Positions 15,472-26,029 are shown, counted from the first letter of the stretch. The stretch: DNA of 64,000 nucleotides from Bacteroides ndongoniae (GCF_900108345.1 NZ_FNVV01000013.1:532944-596943); one strand, 5' to 3'. Notes: generated by a model not told the origin, from the sequence alone. Translations and numbers: made by a program.

Positions 15472-17061
15472 TTATTTCCAAAGCTCGTGTTGTTCGAGCA
15501 GTTCATTGGAATCGAGTTCGGCAGTAGGAATGGGCCATACGTAGTCGCGTTCGCCATTGTATTGGCGTGTTTCATACGCCAGGCCCAGTGTGGTGCGTTC
15601 TTTTTCGATGTTGGCAACGGCCTTGTCAAGCATCTTCCAGCGGTATACGTCGAACAGGCGCAGACCTTCGAAAGCCAGTTCGACACGGCGTTCGTGCTTG
15701 ATGACTTCCAGCAATGCTTCCTTGCTCAGTCCGGTACCTTCAACGTCTTCTACCTTCGGCATGTTTACGTCGCCGCGTTGGCGTACTTCGTCGATGAGGC
15801 CACGTACTTCGGCATCGTCATATCCACCTTTCTGTACCAGTGCTTCGGCCAGCGAAAGCAGTACTTCGGCATAGCGTACTACGTAGAAGTCCTGACCGTT
15901 GTCCCATGAGTTGCTGGTGTCCGACGGGTCGAAATATTTCATAACGTATACTGTAGAGAGGGAAGCGGCTGCACCTCCGTACCATGCGCCTTCGCCACCT
16001 TTACCGTTCCACTTCATGCCGGGCACGAAGAGGGTGGCATAGAGACGTGGGTCGCGGTTCTCCCAGTGTGCGGCATTGGGCTTGCTTACGTCCAGTTTTC
16101 CGTCTTTCATTTCGCCATAGTTCGTATCGGCTGTCTTCTTACCGTCAGTCAGGTAATAGTCGTCGGCCAGGTCGATGGTGCCGTTGATAAATTCACCAGG
16201 TGTATTCCAGTGGGCGTTGAACGAAGCTCCTTCGCTCATACCCGGTCCTTCGTAACGTACGGAGAAGATAATTTCGGGTGAAGTCTGTCCGGCTTGAGTG
16301 AACAGTTCGCTGTATTTCGGATGCAGGCTGTAGCCCAGCTTCATCACTTCGCGATAGGCGCTGATGGCTTCGTCCCACTTCTCGTTGTAGAGGGCCAGAC
16401 GACCGAGGATAGCGTATCCGGCGCCGCGTGTCAGACGTCCCAAGTCAGCTTTTTCAGGCAGGCTGTTTACACAGGCTTTCAGGTCGGTGATAACATTGTT
16501 TACGATGTCGGCCCGTTTGCTTTTTTCCTTGCTGGGGCTTTCGAGGGTCAGGGGTTCGGTCAGGTAAGGCACGTCCTGATAAGTCATGGTCAGGTTAGTA
16601 TAGATAAGAGCACGGAGCACGATGGCTTCTGCTTTGTAGCGTGTCTTCTCCGTTTCGCTCATGTCTACCCGATCGATGTTGGCAATCAGATTGTTGCAAC
16701 GGCTGATGACTTCGTAGTTAGCCTTCCAATAGTCGCTGAATACCCATGAACTGGGGTTTTGGATACCCATGGCTACGTCGTAGCCTTCGATCCAGCCGCT
16801 CCAGTTGAAGTGTCCGCCGTTGTCGCTGATGCATTCCATATACAACGGACCGAAGGTATACTGGTCGGAGTTGTAGAGCTGGTTGCTCTGGAGGGCATCG
16901 TAGCAGGCGGCCAGAGCCATCATGGCATCGTTGGATGTCTGCCAGAAGGTAGAAGAGGATGATTCGGTCAGTGAGTCCTTTTGCAGGAAGCTGTCTGAAC
17001 AGGAGCTCATCATGGCACCGGAAAGGAGTGCCAAACTTATGTATTTATTAATTAGTTTCAT
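15472..17061 (-). CDS. SusD/RagB-family outer-membrane glycan-binding lipoprotein
   Basis: Surface lipoprotein that captures oligosaccharides and forms the lid over its SusC partner. It has 529 residues from the ATG at 17061; the longer ORF begins at a TTG and is not preferred. The signal peptide ends at an MSSC lipobox (Cys21). The N-terminal SusD-like domain begins DSFLQKDSLTESSSSTFWQT, with TPR-like helices through the middle (YEVISRCNNLIANID, AEAIVLRALIYTNL). The C-terminal RagB/SusD signature is present (EVLLSLAEALVQKGG, HERRVELAFEGLRLFDVYRW). It starts 15 bp after susC stops, so the two are cotranscribed. Confidence 0.95.
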   Translation of the reverse strand: MKLINKYISLALLSGAMMSSCSDSFLQKDSLTESSSSTFWQTSNDAMMALAACYDALQSNQLYNSDQYTFGPLYMECISDNGGHFNWSGWIEGYDVAMGIQNPSSWVFSDYWKANYEVISRCNNLIANIDRVDMSETEKTRYKAEAIVLRALIYTNLTMTYQDVPYLTEPLTLESPSKEKSKRADIVNNVITDLKACVNSLPEKADLGRLTRGAGYAILGRLALYNEKWDEAISAYREVMKLGYSLHPKYSELFTQAGQTSPEIIFSVRYEGPGMSEGASFNAHWNTPGEFINGTIDLADDYYLTDGKKTADTNYGEMKDGKLDVSKPNAAHWENRDPRLYATLFVPGMKWNGKGGEGAWYGGAAASLSTVYVMKYFDPSDTSNSWDNGQDFYVVRYAEVLLSLAEALVQKGGYDDAEVRGLIDEVRQRGDVNMPKVEDVEGTGLSKEALLEVIKHERRVELAFEGLRLFDVYRWKMLDKAVANIEKERTTLGLAYETRQYNGERDYVWPIPTAELDSNELLEQHELWK

Positions 17062-17076
17062 GGTGTTCAAATAGTT

Positions 17077-20000
17077 TTAGAATTTAACATTAATACCGAA
17101 TGAGTAAGTCTTGGTGTTGGGGTGAACGTCATTGCGTGTATCTCCGCTTTGCTTTTCAGGATCGTAGTCGTCCAATGAAGTGAAGGTCAGCAGGTTGGTA
17201 CCGGCCAGGTAGAGACGCAGGCTTTGTACGCCGATTTTGTTCATCCATGCTTCTTTTTTGAAGGTATAACCAATTTCAATGTTCTTCAGGCGCAGGTAGT
17301 CACCTTTGGTCAGCCAGAAAGAAGACATCGTGTTGTTGATGGTTCCGCCCATGCGTGGCATGCTGCCGTTGGGGTTCTCGGGCGACCAGCGGTCGAGCCA
17401 GCGTGATGTCTTGTTACCACCGTTCGAGATAGTCGTTTCGTCCCAGTTGAAGCGGTTCAGGCCGGCTACACCTTGCCAGAAGGTTGTTACATCCAGATTC
17501 TTGTAAGTGAAACCTAAGTTGAAAGAATACTGCAGTTTCGGGAACGGATTACCGATGATCTGACGGTCGGCATCGGTGATATCGCCGTCATCGTTGAAGT
17601 CTTCATACATAAGGTCACCCAATTGCGGAGCCTGTCCATTCTGCTTGATGACTTCACCTTTCGAGTTGGTGCGGTTCAGGTCAGCTTCGGTACGGTAGAT
17701 GCCGATGGCTTTCCATGCATAGTAAGAACCGATGGCTTCGCCTTCGCGATTGATGGTGCTGCCGCTGATGCTTTCCAGGCCGTTCATATTCAGGATTACG
17801 TTCTTTACACCTGCCAGTGAGAAGCCGGCTTGCCAGCTCCAGTCACCTTTCTGGTCGAAATAGTTGGCTGCGAATTCCCAACCACGGTTGCGAACTTTAC
17901 CGGCATTCTGATAAGGAGCGCCCAAAGAACCCAGGAAGATACCCGGCATAGGCAACTGCAGCAAGATGTCGGAAGTGGTCTTGTCGTACCAGTCGAATAC
18001 GATGTTGATACGGTTTTGCCAGAAGGATGCATCGAGACCGAAGTCGGTGATGGTAGTGGTTTCCCACTTGATGTTTTCGTTAGCTATTTTGGAAGTCTTC
18101 ATACCTACATATTTCGTATCGCCGAAGTAGTAGCTTCCTTGTGCCGAGAGGGTAGATGTATAAGCATAGTTACCGATTTCTTGGTTACCCAATTTACCCC
18201 AGCTGGCACGCAGCTTCAGTGAACTCAGCCAGTTGATGTTTTGCATGAAGCTTTCGTTCGAGATAAGCCATGCACCCGAGAATGAGGGGAAGGTAGCATA
18301 ACGGTTACTCTTCGGCATGCGTGAAGAACCGTCGCGGCGGATGTTCATTTCAAACAGGTAACGTCCGTCGTAGTTGTAGTTGATGCGTCCGAAGAAAGAT
18401 TGCAGAGCAGTCTCTTCAGCAGAACCGGTTACCTTGTCGTTTTGTGTACCGCCGTCCATTTCGTAGATGTTGTCGGTAGGAAATCCCTGTTTGCTGGCTT
18501 CGTTCTTGTCCCAGCGTGTGCCCTGAATGGAGTGTCCCAGCAATACACCGATTTCGTGCTTGCCGAAAGTATTGTTATAGGTTAGAATGTTTTCGTTGAT
18601 ATAGCTGGTTTCCAGATAGTGGTAATCAGTCAATGTGTTTTGGGTACCGGCAGGAGCCAGTTCCTCACCTTCAGCGTTGTAGATAGCCAGGCTTCTGGGG
18701 TTGAAGGTGGTAACATCGTTCATATAGAATTTGTAGGCGAGGCTGGAGCGGAACTTCAAACCTTTATACAGGTCGATTTCGCCGAAGAATTTGCCGTCGA
18801 AACGATAGTTCTTGTTGTCCTTGTAACCATTGTTCAAAGCATAGATGGGGTTCTTGAATACAGACTGACCGATGGCCGAGTTGCCGTCTACATAACCATA
18901 GTGACCGTTGGAGTATTGTACGGGAACAGTAGGACGTGTAAACCAGGTCAGATATCTCATCAAACCTTCGCCTGTAACCGAAGTGGTCGGCTCGTCGATG
19001 CTTTGGCGGCTGCCCGAAAGGTTCAAACCAATCTTTACAATGCCCAGTTGTGCATCGATGTTCGAACGGAAATTGAATCGTTGGTTAGCTGTATTTTTCA
19101 GAATACCTTCTTGTTTGAAGTATTGGGTAGAGAACATGTAATGTACGTTTTTGCTTCCGCCGGAAACAGACACGTGGTGTTGGTGCATGGGAGCGGTACG
19201 GAACATCTCTCCTGCCCAGTCGGTATTGGCAAAGTGGTCAGGGTCGGAACCGGTACGCAATGCTTCAAGCATTTCGGGAGTATAGGCTTTACCGGGGTTG
19301 CATTCGTTGTACATCTGGGCCCATTCGTAAGAGTTAACGTAGTCGGGCAGCACGGTAGCCTGTTGAAGGGCAATGCTTCCTGAATAGCTGACTGTCGGTT
19401 TCTGTTCTTCACCGCGTTTGGTAGTAATAAGGATCACACCATTGGCGGCACGCACACCGTAGATGGCTCCTGAGGCAGCATCTTTCAGTACGGATACGCT
19501 TTCGATGTCTTCGGCAGCCAGTTCGGAGATTTGACTGATAGAGCTTTCTACACCATCAATCAATACCATGGGATTGTTCTTGCTGGCATCTCCTAAAGTT
19601 CCGACACCACGTACGCGGATTTCCGGATTGTCTTTACCGGCCTGCGCACCATTACCGGTCAGCATCACGCCCGGCAAGCGGCCTTGCAGCATGTTGGCTG
19701 TATTGGCTACCGGCATGTTGGCTACATCGTTGAAGTTGACAGCGGCAACCGAACCGGTCAGGTTTTCTTTCTTCTGTACGCCGTAACCTACGACAACCAC
19801 TTCATCAATCATTTTGGAGTCTTCTTTCAGGATGACGTTCAGTTGCATGTTGTCTTTGTTAATAGCGAATTCTTGAGTTGCGTATCCTATAAAAGAAATA
19901 ACCAATGTAGAATTGGGAGTAACTGAAAGTGAGAAGTTACCGTCGATGTCGGTAATGATACCATTGTTAGTACCTTTTTCCAAAACGCTGGCACCTATGA

Positions 20001-20154
20001 TACTTTCACCAGTGGCGTCTTTTACGATACCGGTTACGCGATAGTTTCCGGATTGTTGGGTACTTGCAAACAGATTCATCGGGGAGATGAAGAAGCAAAG
20101 CGCTAATAGTAATAATCCTAAGGCTTTGCTTTCGGTTAGAATTTTACTGTTCAT
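17077..20154 (-). CDS. SusC/RagA-family TonB-dependent outer-membrane transporter
   Basis: Beta-barrel pore that imports oligosaccharides with TonB energy and its SusD lid. It has 1025 residues: signal peptide (about 1-30), a carboxypeptidase-regulatory-like domain (about 38-115, VTGIVKDATGESIIGASV), a TonB-box-like segment (DEVVVVGYGVQKK), a plug domain (about 125-240, with GVRAANGVILITTKRG), then the 22-strand barrel ending in an aromatic residue (SFGINVKF). The hybrid sensor gene upstream and susD downstream define a polysaccharide-utilisation-type locus. No glycoside hydrolase is encoded alongside, so the substrate cannot be inferred. Confidence 0.96.
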   Translation of the reverse strand: MNSKILTESKALGLLLLALCFFISPMNLFASTQQSGNYRVTGIVKDATGESIIGASVLEKGTNNGIITDIDGNFSLSVTPNSTLVISFIGYATQEFAINKDNMQLNVILKEDSKMIDEVVVVGYGVQKKENLTGSVAAVNFNDVANMPVANTANMLQGRLPGVMLTGNGAQAGKDNPEIRVRGVGTLGDASKNNPMVLIDGVESSISQISELAAEDIESVSVLKDAASGAIYGVRAANGVILITTKRGEEQKPTVSYSGSIALQQATVLPDYVNSYEWAQMYNECNPGKAYTPEMLEALRTGSDPDHFANTDWAGEMFRTAPMHQHHVSVSGGSKNVHYMFSTQYFKQEGILKNTANQRFNFRSNIDAQLGIVKIGLNLSGSRQSIDEPTTSVTGEGLMRYLTWFTRPTVPVQYSNGHYGYVDGNSAIGQSVFKNPIYALNNGYKDNKNYRFDGKFFGEIDLYKGLKFRSSLAYKFYMNDVTTFNPRSLAIYNAEGEELAPAGTQNTLTDYHYLETSYINENILTYNNTFGKHEIGVLLGHSIQGTRWDKNEASKQGFPTDNIYEMDGGTQNDKVTGSAEETALQSFFGRINYNYDGRYLFEMNIRRDGSSRMPKSNRYATFPSFSGAWLISNESFMQNINWLSSLKLRASWGKLGNQEIGNYAYTSTLSAQGSYYFGDTKYVGMKTSKIANENIKWETTTITDFGLDASFWQNRINIVFDWYDKTTSDILLQLPMPGIFLGSLGAPYQNAGKVRNRGWEFAANYFDQKGDWSWQAGFSLAGVKNVILNMNGLESISGSTINREGEAIGSYYAWKAIGIYRTEADLNRTNSKGEVIKQNGQAPQLGDLMYEDFNDDGDITDADRQIIGNPFPKLQYSFNLGFTYKNLDVTTFWQGVAGLNRFNWDETTISNGGNKTSRWLDRWSPENPNGSMPRMGGTINNTMSSFWLTKGDYLRLKNIEIGYTFKKEAWMNKIGVQSLRLYLAGTNLLTFTSLDDYDPEKQSGDTRNDVHPNTKTYSFGINVKF

Positions 20155-20191
20155 AATATTGTTTTTTAAGATTAAAATGAATTGTTCGTTG

Positions 20192-20199
20192 CAAAAGTA
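20192..20199 (-). promoter_or_regulatory. -7 box of the susCD promoter
   Basis: The minus strand reads TACTTTTG, 38 bp upstream of the susC ATG, a full match to TAnnTTTG. The -33 area runs into the inner edge of the inverted repeat at 20217-20287. Confidence 0.65.
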
Positions 20200-20216
20200 T
20201 ATTAATGAGCAAAATG

Positions 20217-20287
20217 AAAGGTAGAATAACTACCGGAAAAGGTTGATTGGTGTTTTTTCGACCTTTTCCGGTAGTTATTCTACCTTT
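20217..20287. repeat. 27-bp perfect inverted repeat between hybrid sensor and susC
   Basis: Bases 20217-20243 are the exact complement of 20261-20287, separated by 17 bp. Near-palindrome halves include TACCGGAAAAGGT. It lies 80 bp after the sensor gene stop and ends about 18 bp upstream of the susC -7 box. It may be the sensor gene's terminator, an operator, or both; a spacer this short makes an invertible switch unlikely. Confidence 0.85.
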
Positions 20288-20366
20288 TGGGAGTTAATTT
20301 GTAGTCGGATGCATTCCTCAGACTGGGCTGCTGCAAGGGCGTTATTGTATTGGAATGCAAGACTGC

Positions 20367-23300
20367 TTATTCTTCGTTCGTTTTTTCTCCTTCGCTTTTC
20401 ATGTCTTTGGGTGATATGCCGAATTTTTTGCGGAAGCAGAGACTGAAATATTTCGGGTCGTTGAAGCCTACGCTATAGGCAAGTTCCGATATTCTCATTT
20501 TTTTGTTTTCCTGTATCAGTCGGAAAGCTGCCTGCATACGTACGTTTGATATGAATACGGCAGGGGTTACTCCGGCCAGTTGCTTCATTTTTTCGTTGAA
20601 GGTAGTACGTGCCATACCCATCTCGTTGGTGAAAGCTGTGGTATCGAACTGCTGGTCGTCCAGATGACTGTTTACAATATCCAGTGCTTTTTTCAGGAAT
20701 TCTTCATCTTGTGGTGTATAGTCGACTTCTTTGGCTTCGAATACCAGTTTTTTGCGTGCATCGTTGTTTTTTCCTAATTCTTGTTTTTTAAGTAAGTTGT
20801 TTATTTTGGCGGTAAGTACCGATATCTTTAACGGCTTGCAGATGTAGCCGTCGGCACCGGCTTCGTATCCTTCTACACGGTTGGTATCGCTGATGCGTGC
20901 AGTAATCAGGATGACGGGAATATGGGCTGTTTCGAATGTCGATTTTATTTGTTTGCACAGCTCTATACCGTTGATTTCGGGCATCATGATGTCGGTTACT
21001 ACTAAGTCTATTTTTTCTTGTCCGATCATTTGCCATGCTTCCCGGCCATCTTTTGCTTCTGATATAAGGAAATGTGCCGACAATATCCTTGCCATACTTT
21101 TCCGCAGTTCTTCATTGTCTTCGGCCAATAGTACATGTATATTATGGTTGGGCGATGAGGGAATGTTATCCTCTCTATCAGCCAGAGTGTCTGCTTCTTC
21201 GTGATCAAGATTTTCGGTTTCGGCATCCAGATAGTTGTTTGGTGAATCGTCTACTTCTTCATTGCTGAAGACATTACGGCCGAAAGGAATTTCTACGGTG
21301 AATGTGGTACCTTCTTCCAAGGTACTGGTTACGCGGATATCACCGTGATGCAGTTTGACCAAGTCTTTGGTAAGCGATAATCCAATTCCGGTACCTATAG
21401 TATGGAATTTACGGTACTCTCCTTCGTAAAAACGTTCGAAAAGGTGATTTATTTTCTCTGCGGGAATAGGTGTTCCCGGGTTGTTTATACTGAATGTATA
21501 ACGCTGGTTGTTAGGATCAATACTTTGTCTTAGAGTGATTGTCCCTCCTTCGAGAGTGTATTTAGCCGCATTTGACAACAGGTTATAGAGAATCTTGTCA
21601 AGCTTGTCCGAATCGAAATAACCCGTACAGGGAGTGTCGAAGTTTTCTAATGCGATGTATAGCTTCTTTTTCCGTACGAGCGGAGTGAAAGCTATGACTG
21701 AACGTTTGATGAACAGGGTGATGTTGCCTTCGGATACACGCAGTTGTTGCTTGGCATTTTCTACTTTCCGGAACTCCAGAATTTGTTGTATAAGCCTGAT
21801 GAGGCGCATGGAATTGTCAGATATACCTCTTAGCTGGCTTTTCATACGTGGATATTGTAAATTCAGTTCTTCTACCGAAGCCTGTATGACCGAAAGAGGA
21901 GTAAGCAGTTCGTGGGTAATATTGGTAAAGAATTGCAGTTTGGCATGGTTCACTTCTTCGAGTTTTTGTCGTTGCAATTTCCCCATTTCGATGGCACGTC
22001 TCATCAGCATACGTTTCCGTATTGTAATATAAAGGTATACAAATATGCCTATGGCCAGCAGAATGTACAGACAATAAGCCCACCAGGACAACCAGGGTGG
22101 AGGCAGAATAGTGATATGGATACTGCGTTCCTGATTCGACCAGTTCCCATTGGGATTAGCTCCTTTTACTTTGAATATATAGTCGCCGGCCGGTAAATTG
22201 TTGTAGTAGGCAAAATGACGGCGGGCATTGGTCGAAATCCATTTAGGGTCGTATCCTTCCAGTTGATATTTGTATTTGTTTAGTTGTGGATTGATATAAC
22301 TCAGTATTGAAAAGTCGAGACTGAAATTGTTTTTATCGTAAGGTAGTACGATATGCGTGGCATAATCCAATGGGGCGTTGAGTATTTTTTCTACTTCTGC
22401 CTGAGGTAAATGCCGGATGGAGGTATTGTGTATTTGCAGGTCGGTAATAACAACTGGATAGGAAGTGTTGTCGTAGCTGATCTGATCCGGACGGAAGCTG
22501 TTCAGTCCTCGTGCACCTCCGAAGTATAAGGTGCCGTCTTCTTTCTTGAAACAGGCATTACGGTTGAATATATGGTCTTGTAATCCTTCCTCCATGGTAT
22601 GGGTATGAATATGTGCAGCATCAATATGGTTAATATTAATGTGATACATTTTGGTATTGGTGGTCAGCCACAGTCCTTCTGAATTGTCTTCAATCATTGA
22701 AAACACGACATCGCCCGGTTCGAATTGTTCATTGAACACGGACAGGAAACGGTCAGTTTTCTCGTCATACAAATCAAGCCCGTTTCCATTAGTGCCTGCC
22801 CATATTTGGTTATGGCTGTCGACACACATAGTCATGGCACCTACTGATTGAGAGTTGTTATGCGAGGCGGCGTAAATTTTCCCACTGTATTTATTTCCAT
22901 CGTATGTCAGACGCCAAATGCCATTGTTGGGAGTTGCTATCCATATATTGCTGTTTTTGTCTTCTACTATTTTGAAAACGGGAACTTGTGCCCACGCCTG
23001 TTTTTCGTTGGGGATTAGCATGTCTATGGTCCACATTTTTCCTTTCGGGTCGAGCATGCATAGTCCGGTTCGTGTTCCAATCCAGAGGTTGCCTCGTTTG
23101 TCTTCCAATAACGAATAGATGCATACATCGGTCAGAGCAGGTTGTGTTTGCGTATTGACTACTTTTGTCTCTTTACCGTTGTATAACCATATTCCGTCAT
23201 CCCACGTTGCAAAGCAGAAGGTGCCGTCGGACAGGCGGATTATATCGTTGACGGTTGATATATAGGGAAGATGACTGAATGCGGAATGTTGTTTGTAATG

Positions 23301-24503
23301 TATTACTTTCTGTTCGGCAACGTTGTATTCAATGAGTCCATATCCCATAATTCCCATATAAATGGATTGTTCGCTTGCTGGAAAAGCACTGCGTACCGAA
23401 CTGGTGGGGAAACGTTGCAATAATGGAGCTATCGGGTCATAGTTGAACAGCTTTTTTCTGGTGTTTACAGTATAGACACCTCCTCCAAGCATACCAATCC
23501 ACATGAGTCCGTCCCGGCTGTACAGTAAGGCATTGACTTCATTGAAAGGTAATGGATTTTTTCCTTTGTTGGGCAGATAGTTGCTGAATGTACCGTTTCC
23601 GTTTTCCGATTCAAGAATACTGAGTCCGCTACGTGCGCCAATCCATAATTTTCCGGTATTACGGTCTTGTGTGATTGTATATATGATATTATCGCACAGA
23701 CTTTCTTCCCGGTTTTCTTCATGTTTGAAGTGTTTAAGACTATAGTTATCCATGTCGTATGGATTTTCCATTTTGATCAGGCCATGTCGCCATGTCCCTA
23801 TCCATATATTACCTTTGTTGTCTTCGAATAAGGTATGTGCTGATTGTGACGGGTTGATGTTTCTGTAGGTATAGAATCGGTCGCTTTTCGGATCGTAACG
23901 AAGTAACCCTTGAGCCCACGTTCCTATCCATATGTTTCCGTTGGAGTCCTCAATGATGGATTTGACATCAAAATACGGACTATTTGTTTCTTGAATCTGT
24001 GAATCACATAATTCAAAAGTATTACTTCCTGCCCTTTTCCTGAAAATACCTTTATTGGCTCCTACCCATATTTCTCCTTTGCTGGTACATTCCAAGGCCT
24101 CAATATGGCTTACTTGGAGGAGGGGAGAGATGATCTTTTTAATATTCCCCTTTTGTTTGTCAAGTACGTACAAGCCGTTGTTTGTACCTATCCATAGCTT
24201 GTGGTTGTTGTCTTCGGATACAATGTTTACAAAGCCGTTTATATTGTGTGTGGGGTCGATACCATTAGGGCGATAGACTATATTAGAGTAGCCATCAAAG
24301 CGCAGTAAGCCGTTATAGGTTGAAATCCAGATGTAACCATCATTGTCCTGATATAAATTCCGCACTTCGTTGGTCGGTAAAGATGAGGAATTCAACGGGA
24401 TGAATTGTAGATCGTTGGCATGCAGGTTGTAACGGATGTTTGCCAAAAGAATCAATAGTAGAAAAAGAAAGAGTTGTTTAGGTAAGGAAATGGTGTGTAT
24501 CAT
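20367..24503 (-). CDS. Hybrid two-component system sensor-regulator (HTCS)
   Basis: One protein that senses a glycan in the periplasm and activates the adjacent susCD genes. It has 1378 residues from the ATG at 24503, which directly precedes a signal peptide (MIHTISLPKQLFLFLLLILL). Order: two beta-propellers made of repeats with the pattern D-x-x-G-x-I/L-W-I-G/S (about 35-700), a Y_Y_Y domain (about 720-800), a membrane segment (about 803-825), HisKA with His near 863 (FFTNITHELLTPLS), HATPase (GTGIGLSLTKDL), a receiver with phospho-Asp near 1171 (DLVVTDIMMPEINGIE), and an AraC-type HTH pair at the C-terminus (ISELAYSVGFNDPKYFS). The upstream in-frame ATG at 24560 lacks signal-peptide logic. 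Confidence 0.95.
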   Translation of the reverse strand: MIHTISLPKQLFLFLLLILLANIRYNLHANDLQFIPLNSSSLPTNEVRNLYQDNDGYIWISTYNGLLRFDGYSNIVYRPNGIDPTHNINGFVNIVSEDNNHKLWIGTNNGLYVLDKQKGNIKKIISPLLQVSHIEALECTSKGEIWVGANKGIFRKRAGSNTFELCDSQIQETNSPYFDVKSIIEDSNGNIWIGTWAQGLLRYDPKSDRFYTYRNINPSQSAHTLFEDNKGNIWIGTWRHGLIKMENPYDMDNYSLKHFKHEENREESLCDNIIYTITQDRNTGKLWIGARSGLSILESENGNGTFSNYLPNKGKNPLPFNEVNALLYSRDGLMWIGMLGGGVYTVNTRKKLFNYDPIAPLLQRFPTSSVRSAFPASEQSIYMGIMGYGLIEYNVAEQKVIHYKQHSAFSHLPYISTVNDIIRLSDGTFCFATWDDGIWLYNGKETKVVNTQTQPALTDVCIYSLLEDKRGNLWIGTRTGLCMLDPKGKMWTIDMLIPNEKQAWAQVPVFKIVEDKNSNIWIATPNNGIWRLTYDGNKYSGKIYAASHNNSQSVGAMTMCVDSHNQIWAGTNGNGLDLYDEKTDRFLSVFNEQFEPGDVVFSMIEDNSEGLWLTTNTKMYHININHIDAAHIHTHTMEEGLQDHIFNRNACFKKEDGTLYFGGARGLNSFRPDQISYDNTSYPVVITDLQIHNTSIRHLPQAEVEKILNAPLDYATHIVLPYDKNNFSLDFSILSYINPQLNKYKYQLEGYDPKWISTNARRHFAYYNNLPAGDYIFKVKGANPNGNWSNQERSIHITILPPPWLSWWAYCLYILLAIGIFVYLYITIRKRMLMRRAIEMGKLQRQKLEEVNHAKLQFFTNITHELLTPLSVIQASVEELNLQYPRMKSQLRGISDNSMRLIRLIQQILEFRKVENAKQQLRVSEGNITLFIKRSVIAFTPLVRKKKLYIALENFDTPCTGYFDSDKLDKILYNLLSNAAKYTLEGGTITLRQSIDPNNQRYTFSINNPGTPIPAEKINHLFERFYEGEYRKFHTIGTGIGLSLTKDLVKLHHGDIRVTSTLEEGTTFTVEIPFGRNVFSNEEVDDSPNNYLDAETENLDHEEADTLADREDNIPSSPNHNIHVLLAEDNEELRKSMARILSAHFLISEAKDGREAWQMIGQEKIDLVVTDIMMPEINGIELCKQIKSTFETAHIPVILITARISDTNRVEGYEAGADGYICKPLKISVLTAKINNLLKKQELGKNNDARKKLVFEAKEVDYTPQDEEFLKKALDIVNSHLDDQQFDTTAFTNEMGMARTTFNEKMKQLAGVTPAVFISNVRMQAAFRLIQENKKMRISELAYSVGFNDPKYFSLCFRKKFGISPKDMKSEGEKTNEE

Positions 24504-24648
24504 AGCTATTGACTTTTTTTGTTCAGATATAAGGCCACGTTTGAATAGATGTATTTTCAAAGTATGGTGAACCTAAGAGGGAGGATTGCGCGTATACATG
24601 ACTCAGTCATGCATACGTGCAATTCTTTTTATTTTATACGAGATTCTT

Positions 24649-25983
24649 TTAGAATAAGAATCTCAGTACGTCGTTGAAGTTAGCCCAAAGAAGCAGGGCA
24701 AAGAGCAAGAACATACCCACCATCTGTGCGTGTTCCATGAACTTGTCGCTCGGTTTACGGCGTGCAATAATCTCATAGAGCAGGAACAGAACGTGTCCAC
24801 CATCTAAGGCTGGGATAGGCAGAATGTTCATAAAGGCCAGAATGATACTGAGGAAGGCTGTCATGTACCAGAACTGATGCCAATCCCATGTAGCGGGGAA
24901 GATACTGCCGATGGTTCCAAAGCCACCCAGTTGTTTGGCTCCTTCCTTAGAGAAGAGATACTTCATTTGGCCTACGTAGCCTTTCAGTGTGTTGATACCT
25001 AAAGCTACTCCGGCGGGGAATGAAGAGAAGAACGAGTATTCTTTCTGTACCACTGGCAACAGGCGTGCGGTACGCATTTCAGCCGTAATTCCGATTTCGT
25101 AAAGTGAATCGGTTGTCAGGCTGAGGGTATCAGTAACGCCGTTACGTACATAGGTCAGACGGATATCGTGTGAGGCTTGTCCGTCCTTTTGGCGATTCAT
25201 CATTTCTTCCTTAAAGTCGAAATAGGCAATGTTTCGTCCGTCCAGTTGGGTGATGCTGTCGCCCGGTTGAAGTCCGGCCAGTGCGGCAGGACGCCCGGCT
25301 ACGACACTGTCGATAACAAACGGATAGCGGAAGTCGGCAAAGCGTGTACTGTCGGCCAGTAGTCGGTCCATCAGGTTTTCGGGGATGTAGACGGATGCTT
25401 CTTTGCCGTCACGCAATACAGTCACCTGGCGAGCATCAACAATAGCGGTCAGCAGATCGCTACCCATACGCTCGAAGGGTACGCCGTCGGCTGAGATTAA
25501 TACGTCACCGTCGCGGAAGCCTGCCTGATGCATCGTTTCGTTGAAGTCCATACCGAGCGGGGCTTTCTGTACGGGAATGTAAGAGTCACCCCAGGCAAAG
25601 AGTATCATGGAGTAGATGAACAGGGCCAGCAAGAAGTTGAACAACACACCTCCCACCATGATGAGCAGTCGTTGCCATGCCGGTTTGGCGCGAAACTCCC
25701 ATGGCTGCATGGGTTGCTTCATCTGTTCGGTATCCATTGACTCGTCTATCATACCGGCTATCTTGACATAACCACCCAAAGGCAGCCAGCCGATACCGTA
25801 TTCTGTTTCGCTGTTCTTAGGTTTGAACTTAAACAGCGTGAACCAGGGGTCGAAGAAGAGGCAGAACTTTTCCACTCGCGTCTTGAAGAGGCGGGCAAAG
25901 AGGAAGTGCCCCATTTCGTGTATGACGACGAGCAATGAAAGGCTCATAATCAGTTGCAGGGCACGAATCAAGAATGTTTCCAT
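24649..25983 (-). CDS. rseP: Site-2 zinc metalloprotease RseP (M50)
   Basis: Inner-membrane protease that cuts transmembrane substrates such as anti-sigma factors. It has 444 residues. The zinc motif HEMGH is in the first membrane segment (about residues 22-26), and the third ligand is in the conserved PALDGGH segment near the C-terminus. A PDZ region in between has the core GLQPGDSITQLDG, and an earlier degenerate one reads GFRDGDVLISADG. Four membrane spans are expected. It is the last gene of the minus-strand run from tsaB and lies 46 bp after dxr, the same pairing as in many bacteria. Confidence 0.95.
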   Translation of the reverse strand: METFLIRALQLIMSLSLLVVIHEMGHFLFARLFKTRVEKFCLFFDPWFTLFKFKPKNSETEYGIGWLPLGGYVKIAGMIDESMDTEQMKQPMQPWEFRAKPAWQRLLIMVGGVLFNFLLALFIYSMILFAWGDSYIPVQKAPLGMDFNETMHQAGFRDGDVLISADGVPFERMGSDLLTAIVDARQVTVLRDGKEASVYIPENLMDRLLADSTRFADFRYPFVIDSVVAGRPAALAGLQPGDSITQLDGRNIAYFDFKEEMMNRQKDGQASHDIRLTYVRNGVTDTLSLTTDSLYEIGITAEMRTARLLPVVQKEYSFFSSFPAGVALGINTLKGYVGQMKYLFSKEGAKQLGGFGTIGSIFPATWDWHQFWYMTAFLSIILAFMNILPIPALDGGHVLFLLYEIIARRKPSDKFMEHAQMVGMFLLFALLLWANFNDVLRFLF

Positions 25984-26029
25984 TATTTATCCAACTATTA
26001 AAATTCAACTATTAATTATTAATTTTCAA

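Noticed and set aside
20217..20287. Invertible promoter switch
   Set aside because: Only 17 bp lie between the arms, too short to carry a promoter, and no recombinase gene is nearby.
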